From: Actinoplanes regularis | GTDB lineage: Bacteria > Actinomycetota > Actinomycetes > Mycobacteriales > Micromonosporaceae | DNA: 64,000 bases | Assembly: GCF_900188005.1 (NCBI RefSeq) | Contig: NZ_FZNR01000031.1 | Coordinates: 1-64,000, forward strand | Direction: 5' to 3' | Position numbers and translations under genes: made by a program | The notes under the pieces: generated by a model | Databases searched by the model: none | The model's input: the letters and a program-made list of their open reading frames with translations, nothing else | What the model was told of the DNA's origin: nothing | In this document: positions 9,282 to 19,300 of the stretch, one piece after another | Layout: each line of letters starts with the position of its first letter | Position numbering within the stretch: the stretch's first letter is position 1

Positions 9282-9615
9282 TTAGAGGATCAGATGCCCT
9301 CTTAGCAGCGTCGGCCATCATGGCGAGAGGGCTGTCCTCTCCGGCTTCGATTCCGAGCCGCCTCAGTTCTTCATAGGCCCCGGTATCTCCGCCTCGGGCC
9401 AGCCCTGCCAGCATCTCCGCTCTGACGCAGGGGGATTCGCGGTGGCCGGTGACAGAGGAATCGGCGCACAAGCACCGTGGGTCCACAGGAGGGGGAGGCT
9501 GGATGGGGTCCACCAGCGACAGCGGCGGCTTTGGGGCGCGAGAGGCGGATCCAGAGCGGCTGACCTGGGACATCCGGGTATGGGAGGCCGTAGGGCGGGC
9601 TGGCTTTCGTGGCAA
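9282..9615 (-). pseudogene. gene remnant interrupted at its 3' end by the IS cluster
   Basis: The minus-strand frame reads HRESPCVRAEMLAGLARGGD, then YEELRRLGIEAGEDSPLAMM and ADAAKRASDPL, with coding-like third positions, and then runs into the IS5-family element. Joining the two outer flanks with one TTAG gives CTA-AGG-GGA-TAG, a stop three codons beyond the insertion. The 5' part upstream of about 9480 is Pro-rich and out of character, so the start is unknown and a frameshift is possible. The first helices could be HEAT-like; this is only an impression. No function assigned. Confidence 0.4.
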
Positions 9616-9862
9616 GCTTTGGGTTGAACTCGTCGATCAAAGTGTTTCGGTATGCCATGCCGCGGATGCGGTCGGCCATCGGTAGCGGACTGATCTTTCA
9701 GTGGCGCCGGCAGCACAAGCCAATCATCAATCTGCGCCGACCGGATATGTGACTCCAGGAAGATTAAGAGGAGCTTGCAGCAGATGCTCTTGCCAAGGCC
9801 GTGCGCGGTTCGAGGACGACGCGCGTGCCGACCGAGGGCGGTCACCGACTGGCGGTTCCACG

Positions 9863-10219
9863 ATGAGCATTTTCTTTCTGCGGATCTGCATCGGCGAATC
9901 CCCTAATCAGTTCCGAGCCCTGCTGCGAGACCAGGAAGGTCATCAGAGCGTCGAGCTCACCGCGGAGACCGTTGTTCCTTCGGGGCCGGGACCAGGCGAA
10001 GCGATCGTCGCCTTCGATGAGGCGAAACGAGCCCTGGACGGTCTCGCGCCTCCGCAGCGCAAGGCCCTGCTAGCCAGAGGCAATGCTGCGGAAGTCCGTA
10101 CTCAAGCAGCAATGTGGACCTTTGCTGCGCACATAGGATTGATGCGGTTTTGGGAGGTTCTCGTCGGCTACGGGTCAACTGTCAGCGCAGGCGCTTCTGT
10201 GTCGAAGCAGTGTCGTTAG
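9863..10219 (+). CDS. hypothetical protein
   Basis: 118 residues starting MSIFFLRICIGESPNQF with a mixed alpha/beta beginning and a helical middle (AIVAFDEAKRALDGLAPPQR). The start is the ATG at 9863; a longer in-frame start at 9701 would add a Gly/Arg-rich segment unlike a protein. Third codon positions are less G/C-rich in the last third, so the C-terminus may be degraded. It sits 168 bp upstream of the Rhs gene on the same strand. No family recognised, and no evidence that it is part of the Rhs system beyond position. Confidence 0.45.
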   Translation: MSIFFLRICIGESPNQFRALLRDQEGHQSVELTAETVVPSGPGPGEAIVAFDEAKRALDGLAPPQRKALLARGNAAEVRTQAAMWTFAAHIGLMRFWEVLVGYGSTVSAGASVSKQCR

Positions 10220-10387
10220 CGTCGGATGTCCCTTCTCTGTGTGCCGCGCCGGCGAGAAGTCGTCCAGGCTCACAGCGACCTCAAAGGGAACTCGAATAAA
10301 TCTCACAGCTCGATCTTGAAAGTTGCCGCTCTGTACCAGAGGATCGATCCACTTAGCTTCTTCGATCTTGGTCGGCGGGGGTTGGCT

Positions 10388-13300
10388 GTGAGCGATCGAC
10401 GGGAACGCATTCGTTTGTCACCAGATAGGTGGCAGAACCGAACCCGGGAGCGGCGTCGGTTCATCGCCGCCTCGGTGGCCGCGACCGTAGTCGCGTCCAT
10501 CTTGATCGGATTCCCGGGCGCGGCGTCAGCCGATCCGTCCGGCGGATCTCGCAGCTCCCCGATACAGAAGGTGGGATCGGCTGCCGGTCGGGAGCATGAG
10601 GTCACTGCGGCGGAGACCGCGGCCCGAGGCTCGAAGCCTAACGGTGCGCCGGAACTTCCCCCGGGAACCGACAACGTGGTCGGTCAGGAGGAATCGTATC
10701 CCGACCCTCCGACGGTCGACGGCGCGCAGTGTGTCGACTGTCCTGCCGGCACACAGCCGCAGCGGGTCGAGCCCGGTGCGAAGGCGGCCAAGACTGCCGA
10801 GGATGCCGAGCAACCTGCAACGGCGCTGCAGCCGGTTGCAGGCGAAGAGGTCACCGGCTTCGAAGAGGGGAAGTCGCGGGAGCTGGTCGAGGAACGCACT
10901 CCGACCTCTACGGTCTTCGCGAACCCGGATGGAACCAAGACCGCTCGGCAATTCTCCGAGCGTACCTACGCCCGCGACAAGACCGGCGCCATGGTGCCGA
11001 TCGACACCCGCCTGACTCGCGGGGCCGACCGCCGGTTCCGGCCGGCGGCCGCGATGGATGTCTCGTTCGGCGACGTGGCCACCGAGGACGGCCTGGCCAC
11101 GCTGACCCTGGAATCCGGCATCGAGGCAGGATTTGGCGTGGCCGGCGCCGCCCCGGTCGACGGCGCGGCGACCGGCTCGGAGGTGCATTACCCGGAGATC
11201 CTGCCCGGCTCGGACCTGGTCGTCACCGCCACCCGGGACGGGTTCAAGGACGAGCTGATCATCAAATCCGCAGAGGCTCCCACCCGGTACCTGTTCCCGC
11301 TCCGTCTCAAGGGATTGACCCCGGAACTGCCGGAGGGCACCTGCCGGGTGAACCTGAAAGACGCCGAAGGCCAGATCCGGGCGAGTATCCCGCCCGGATT
11401 CATGTTCGACTCGAAGCCCGACCCGAAGACCGGGACCGGCGTGCGGTCCAATGACGTGGTCTATCAGCTGCTCAAGGACGGCGACAGCTGGCAGCTCGAA
11501 GTCACCCTGGACGCCGAGTGGTTGCGAAGCCCGCAGCGGGTCTACCCGGTCACCGTCGACCCCCCGCTTGCTCTGCGCGACACCGTCTACCAGGACACCT
11601 TCGTCTCCAGCAAGGACTTCGCCAACCGCGACAACAGCTCGGAGACCTTCCTGAAGGTCGGCACGTACAACGGTGGTTCTGAGAAGGCTGCCTCTTACCT
11701 CGGCTTCTATCAGACCCAGTACAGCCTGAAGCAGCGCTACATCGTGGGTGCCGCGCTCAGCCTCTACCAGGTGTGGGCGCCGACCTGCACGAACGTCACC
11801 ATGACGGTTTACCCGGTGACGGCCTATTGGGCGCCCTGGAGCAGTAACTCGCAGAAGTGGCCGGGTCCCGCCTATTCGACCGACTCGCTCGGTTCGAAGG
11901 CGTTCAACCGCGGTGGCAGCTGCACGAGCAAGGCGATGGGCTGGGAGACGATCACCCTCGACGCGGCTGAGCTGACCGAGTTGCTGGACAACAACCACGA
12001 CTGGTACGGCTTCACCCTGCGTTCGTCGTCCACCGACAACAAGGCCGAGAAATGGTTCCGCTCCGCCGAAGGCGCGGGCGGCGCCGCCCCGTTCCTGGAT
12101 CTGTACTACTCCGAGGTTGCGGCTTCCTACTCGCTACCCAGCATGGCGTTCGACCCGGCGGTGAGGCCCGATCGGGCCGGTGAGATCGACATCCGGGCGA
12201 AGAACCTCGGCGTCGTGATCTGGACACCGACCAACGGCTACCAGGTCACCGCGGACGTCTACAACAGCGCGAACCAGCTCTCCGAGTTCAAGATGATGAA
12301 GCCGAGCTCGCAGATCGACCCGCTCGAGGCCGGCACATTCACCTTGCAGGTCAGAGCCCTGCCCGCGGGAACCTACCGGGTGGTGCTGGACCTCGTCGGG
12401 CCCAACGGTCTCGCCAGTGAACGCGGCGTTCCCACGTTGACGTTCTCCTTCAAGGTCCTCCCGAACTCTCCGCCGGAGATCCTGTCCTTTCATCCACCGA
12501 ACAACGCGCAGGTCAATACGCTGCGCCCGACGTTGTGGGCGCAGTACTACGACCCGGACAGTGCCCCGGACGTGGCCCACTACTGGTTCGAGGTGTGCAA
12601 CGGCACTTACGACGCCCCGGTCGACTGCATAGACACCGACTGGATCACGTCATCGACGTATACCGTGCCAGCCGGCAAATTCGCCTGGGGGAAGACGTCG
12701 TTCTGGTACGTCGCGGTCTACGACGGCACGAACATGACGTATTTCGAGGGGCCCTACGCCGTGACGCCGGTGGTGGCGCAGCCTCCGGTCACCTCTCATC
12801 TCGCGACGGCGTCCGAGAACGCCGCCGTACCGGGAGTCAATCCACAGGTCGGCAACTACTCGTCGAGCGTCGTCGACGCATCGGTGCCGGTGCCCGGACC
12901 ACCGCTGGAGATCCGGCGGACGTACAACTCGCAGGACTACCGCAACAGCGGGCCCAACAGGAACCTCGCTCTCGGTCGGGCGGTCTCCGGGTCGGCGGCC
13001 TGCGCCGGTACCCAGACCCCGGCGGAGGCCGTCAACGGCAATGTCGCCGACAAGTGGTGCTCCTCGGCGGCCAGCCCGTATCTGCAGGTGGACCTCGGTG
13101 CGCCTCGGACAATGTCGTCGTTCGTGGTGCGTCATGCCGGCGCCGGCGGCGAGTCGGGTCAGTTGAATACCAAAGACTTCAATATCCAGATCTCTCTCGA
13201 CGGCACTCAGTGGAAAGCGATCGCCACCGTCAGAGGCAACACCGCCAACGTCACGACCAGCACCATCAATGCGATGGCGGCGCGGTACGTCAAACTCAAC

Positions 13301-16300
13301 ATCACCACCCCCACGCAGGGTAGTGACACGGCCGCCCGGATCTACGAGTTCGAGGTCAACGGCTACACGGACAACAACATCGCCCTCGACCGAGCGGCCT
13401 CCGGGTCGACGGCCTGCACCAGTACCGACACCCCGGCGCAGGCCGTCAACGGCAATGCCGCCGACAAGTGGTGCTCCTCGGCGGCCAGCCCGTATCTGCA
13501 GGTGGACCTCGGTGCACCCCGGACCCTCTCGTCGTTCGTGGTGCGTCATGCCGGCGCCGGCGGCGAGTCGGATCAGCTGAACACCAAGAACTTCAACATC
13601 CAGACCTCCCTCAACGGCACCTCGTGGACCACGGCCGCCACCGTCAGCGGCAACACCGCCAAAATCACGACCAGCACCATCGCGGCGCAGACGGCGCGTT
13701 ACGTCAAACTCAACATCACCACCCCCACACAGGGTAGTGACGCGACCGCCCGGATCTACGAGCTCGAGGTGAAAGGCAGAACCGGCGCCTTCGGCGGTAG
13801 CTGGTCGACACCACTGGACCAGACCGTCGCCACCGACCCGGACGGCAGCGGCAACGTGGTCGTCACCTTCGAGTCAGGACGGCAGGCGCGATTCGGGCGC
13901 AACGCCAACGGCACCTATACCTCGCCACTGGGTCAGTCGGTCTCGTTGGTGCGAGGAACTTCGAACTGGACCCTGCGCGATTCCTCCGGTGAGAAGCGGA
14001 TCTTCGACAACCTGGGCAACCTGACCAGCATCGTCAACGCCGCCGGCCAGACGCAGACCCTCACCTACACCGCCGGGCAAGCCACCAAGATCACCGATGG
14101 GGCGAGCGGCCGTTCTCTCTATCTGACCTGGGTCGACGGCAAGGTGGCTCAGGTCACGACCGACGCGCCGTCCGCCGGTGCCGCACCGTCGACCTGGAGA
14201 TACACCTACGACGGCAACAACCTGGTCCAAGCCTGCAACCCACTCAACGCCTGTACCAGCTACCTCTCGGCCCCCTCGTCGCATTACCGATCCGTAGTGC
14301 TCGACGACAACCCGGTCGCCTACTGGCCGATGACCGAGACGAGCGGAAGCTCCGCGGCGAACCTGACCGCGACCAAGCCCGGCGAACTCAACGCCACCTA
14401 CAGCAAGGTGACCCTCAATCAGGCGGGCGCGTTGCAGGGCACCAGCGACAGAGCGGGCACCTTCACCGGCGCGAACAGCAGCGCCATGATGCTGCCGGAC
14501 AATCTGCTGACCTCGACCATGGCGTTCACCGTCGAACTGTGGTTCAAAGCAGCCTCCGGCTCGACCGGCGTCCTGTACGGCGAGCAGAACACCACACTCG
14601 GCACCACACCCAAGCGCTGGAGTCCGGCGCTCTACGTCGGCACCGACGGCAAGCTGCACGGCAGGGCCTGGGCGACCGGCGGAACCCAGACGGTCTCGGC
14701 GGCCCGGGTTGACAACGGCACCTGGCACCACGCCGCCATCGCCGTCAACCTCGACAGGCAGGACATCTACCTCGACGGCGTCCGGATCGGCGGCTTCACC
14801 GGATTCCAGGTGTATCGCTCCGACCTGAGCAAAGCCACGATCGGTAACGGCTACACCAACTCGTACGCCGGCGGCTCGACCGGATACCTGCCATTCACCG
14901 GCCAGATCGACGACGTAGCGGTCTACCGGCACCCGCTCGGCGAATTGCAGGTCGCCGGGCACTACGCCGCCCGGACCGCCTCGGCACGACTGTCCGACGT
15001 GACACAGTCCACCGGATACGTCTCCACCCACCTGACCTACAACCCGAACTCCGGCCGACTCGCGACGATCCGTGACAACGACGGCGCCACCTGGACCCTC
15101 ACACAACCCGTACTGGCCACCGGCGTGCACCGGGTGGCCCTGTCCTCCGAGGATCGCGACTCGGTCACCTATACATACGACGCCGTACACGGTGACCGGC
15201 TGTCCCAGCGCTCCACGGACGCAGGAACCGAGAGCTGGGAATACGACGCGAACGGCTTCGCCTTCAAATACATCGACGCCAACAGCCGCGACAAGTATTT
15301 CTTCCGCGACGCGCGCGGCAACGTCGTCGACGAGACGGTGAACCAGTCTTTGGTCACCAGATGGAAGAGTTACGGCTACTACTTGAACACCGCGGACCCG
15401 CTCGATCCGCGCAACGACAAGCTGATCTGGCAGTCCGGTACTCGCACCGGCTGGGACAAGGACCCGCGAAACCGCATCCGGTACGACCTCGACACCGCCG
15501 GCCGAACCACGACGGTCACCTATCCGACGCCCGCAGGACCTCCCACCTCACCCACGGAGAAGGTCTCCTTCACCACCGGCACGGAGGCCGCGCTCGGCGG
15601 CGGCGTGATGCCCGCAGGTCTGCCTCGCACGACCACCAACAAGCTGGGCGGCGTCACCACCAATTCGTACAACAGCAAGGGCGACCTACTGCGGGTGATC
15701 AACCCGATCGGCCTGACCAGCGACTACGGCTATGACCTGCTCGGTCGCCGGATCAGCCGGACCGACAGCGCAGCGATCGGCGGCGCGACGGTCACGTACG
15801 GCACCTGGACCACCGAATTCGACCCGCTGTCGCGGGTGACCCAGGAGACCGCGCCGGGGGTCGTCAACCCGGTGACCGCAGCGACCAACACCCAGCAGAC
15901 CCGATACACGTACTCCGTACCCGGTGGTCAGCTGGAGCAGAAGGTGATCGCGGACATCACCGGAGGCGACCCGGCCCGCACCTGGACGTACCACTACGAC
16001 GCTGCCGGCCGACGCACCGAGGAGACGAGCCCGGACGGCGCCACCGAGAAGCGGGTCTGGAACACCGCCGGTGACGTCGCACAGATCACCAAAGCCAACG
16101 GCCTGGTCCTCGACTACCGGTACGACGACAACCGGCGCCTGCTGGAGACCGTCGCCTCCGGCACCGGCGTCGACCCGATGGACCCCGGCAGCACACACCT
16201 CGTCGTCGAATCCCGGGCCTACGACCCGGCCGGTCAACTCGCCTCGATGACCGACGCGATGGGCCGGGAGACCGCCTACACCTACTACAACGACGGCCAG

Positions 16301-19300
16301 AAGGAGACGGCCAAACGGGTCCGCCGGGACGCGGAAGGCGAGATCGTCTCCGCCACCGAGCTGGAGCATTACGAATACGACTTCGGCGGCAACATCAGCC
16401 GGGTCACCCAGGCAGGCGGTGTGGTCTCGGACTACGACTACGACGACGCCGGACTGCTGAACAGGGAGACCCTCGATGCCGCAGGCGTCGCCCGCACCAC
16501 GGTGCGCTCGTTCGCCGCGGACGGTTCAACCGTGACCGAGCGCTCCACCAACGGATACACCTTCGCCGCCGGGTTGACCTCGGAGCAGCCTTATCTGTCT
16601 TCCGCCGGTGGCTCACTTGTCGACAACGCCGGCTATCGGTATGCCGACGGCAGCGCAGCCATGACCTACAAGTTCACCTTCCCGGCCGACACGGCCACCG
16701 CACAGATCTCGCTGGAGGTCCGCAACCAATACCTGATCCAGTTCAGCCCGGACAACAAGACGTGGACGGAGAAGAAGCGCGAGACCAACAACGTCCGGAC
16801 CGGCGAGAACCGAGTCCAGTGGTTCTCCAACATCACCTCTGACGTCGCTCAGAGTAAGACCCTCTACGTCAAGATCGGCGACAGTCAGCCGGCCGACGGC
16901 TGGGGAGGGGCACTGTCCCGGGTCGCAGTCGAGTTCGAACGCACCGGCCAGAAGGGCACGAAGACCTCCTACGCATACGACACCAACGGGAACCTGACCA
17001 CCACCACCGTCGACAATTCCGGCTCGACACCGGCCACCCTCGTCGCCACCAACCAGATCGACCCACGCGGGCTGGTCACGAAGACCACCGACCCGGCCGG
17101 CATCACGACCGTCAACACCTACGACGCGCTCGGCCACCTCAGCACCACGACCGGGGCGGCCCGCACAGTCTGGACCGACGGGGTCCGCACCGACGGGGTG
17201 ACCCCGGTCACCACGTACGGCCGGAACACCTTCGGCGACGTGACGCAGCTCAAGGACGCGACCGGCGCGGTCACGACGTCGGCATACGACGCGATGGGCC
17301 GGGCCACCGCCGTGACCCTGCCCGCCTACTCACCGGCGCCCGGCACCACGATCGTCCCGACGACCAGGACCACGTACGCCACCGACGGCCAGCCACTGAC
17401 CACGACGGACCCGCTGGGCCATACCACGACCAACGAATATGACCCGTACGGTCGGCTGGCCTCGATCACCGGCGCCGACCCGGACGGTGATGGACCCAAG
17501 CCGCCGCCGGTCGAGCGATACACATATGACCGGGTCGGCGAGAGGCTGACCACGAAGGACGCAACCGACGCGGTCACCTCCGCCACCTACGACGACCTCG
17601 GCCGCCAGATCACCAGCACGGTCGGGGACCGGCAGACCGGCACGTTCTTCATCACCCGGCTGGGCCGCACCGACGCCGGTCTGCTCAGCAGCACTACCAC
17701 ACCGCTCGGCCACCAGACCCGCTACGAATACAACAAAGCAGCCGAACAGACTGCGGAGATCGACCCGACCGGCGTGCGGCGGGAGACCCGCTACGACGGG
17801 CTCGGCAGAGTGGTCGCCGAGATCACGGGCGGCACCCGGGCCACCAGCTACCAGTACGACGCGGCCGGTCGGCAGGTCGCGCAGGCCGATCACACCGTAA
17901 GCGGCGGCGTGCTATCGGCCGCGCTGCGACAAACCGCCGCCGCCTACGACCAGGACAGCCGTCCCACGGTGGTGACCAGCGCCGCCGGTCGCATCACCAA
18001 GTACGGATACGGCCCCGGGCCCGACCCCACCTCGGTCACCGAGACCGCCGCCACCGGCACCGATGTCTCCGTCAGCCTCGGCTACGACGCGATGAACCGC
18101 CGCACCCGGATGACGGACGGCAACAACAACACGACCGACTACCTCTACAACTCCTGGGGCGCCCGCGTCGCGACGCGGGAGCCCGGACCCGAGGCCGAGG
18201 CCCAGCGCACCTGGATCGAGATCTACGACGCGGCCGGCCAACCGATCGCCGAGCAGACCCCGGACGGCATCAGCCGCAGCCGCAGATACGACGGCCTCGG
18301 CCGAATCGTCGAGGAGACAGGCGGCGGCGCCGGAGTACAGACCGCCACTCGGTACGTCGACTATGACGCACTGGGACGCCCTGTGGAGATCGGCGGCCCA
18401 GGCGCCGCTCGTACCTACCAGTACGACGATCGGGGCCTGCTGCGCAGCGCCACCGACGGGGGAGTGACCACAGAGTACGGCTACAACGACGACGGCGAAC
18501 TGACCAGCCGTACCGATCCGTCCGGTACCGGAGCCTTCGCCTACGACGACGCGGGGCGCCCCAAGACGATCGACGACCCGCTGACCTCCCAACAAGCCAA
18601 ATACACCTACACGTCCGCCACCGGCGACCTAGCGAAGATCACCTACGGCGCCGGCGCGCCGGCGCGGACCTATCAGTACGACTCGCTGGGCCGCCCAGCC
18701 ACCGAGACGGTCACCGCGCCCGTCGGAGGAACCACCTTCAGCACCAGCTATGCCTACGACGATGACGATCTGGTGACCTCCCGCACCGTCACGGGAGTTG
18801 CCGGTGCGGGTATCAGGAGCTTCGGGTACGACGGTCTGGGCCGGCTCACCTCGTCGACCGGGCCCGACGACGTCAAGGTCACCTACGGCTATGACGGGGC
18901 CTCCAACCGCACCACGGAGACGAGCCCGAAGGGCACCCGAACCTACAACTACAACTCCCGCAACCAACTCGTCACCGCCACCGGCGGCGGTGAAGCGGAC
19001 CTGGCCAACACCTGGTCGGCAGGCGGGAACCTCCTCACCGCCTCCCTCGGCGAAGCGGTCACCACCTATCGATACGACGGCTTCGACAAGCCGGTACAGG
19101 TCCAGCAACCCGGCACCACCATCAACTACACGTACGACTCGCTCGGCCGCCTGGCCGAACGCAACGGGATAGCCGTCCGCTACGCCGACCTGACCAACAA
19201 CCCCGTCCGAGTGCCGACCTCGACCGGCGAGGCTGCACTGTTCCGCGACCCCGTCGGCAACCCCCTGTCCGAACAACAGACCGGTCCGGCCAGGACACTG

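Noticed and set aside
8695..9615. A 306-residue open frame crossing the IS5 element
   Set aside because: Its C-terminal two thirds are antisense to the IS5 transposase; only the first part outside the element has coding character.
10526..11998. A 490-residue minus-strand frame opposite the Rhs gene
   Set aside because: It lies fully antisense to a clear coding region with a signal peptide and known domains; composition is Arg/Gly/His-rich as expected for a shadow frame.
13874..15190. A long minus-strand frame opposite the Rhs gene
   Set aside because: Antisense to the YD-repeat region; Gly/Val-rich shadow of the high-GC coding strand.
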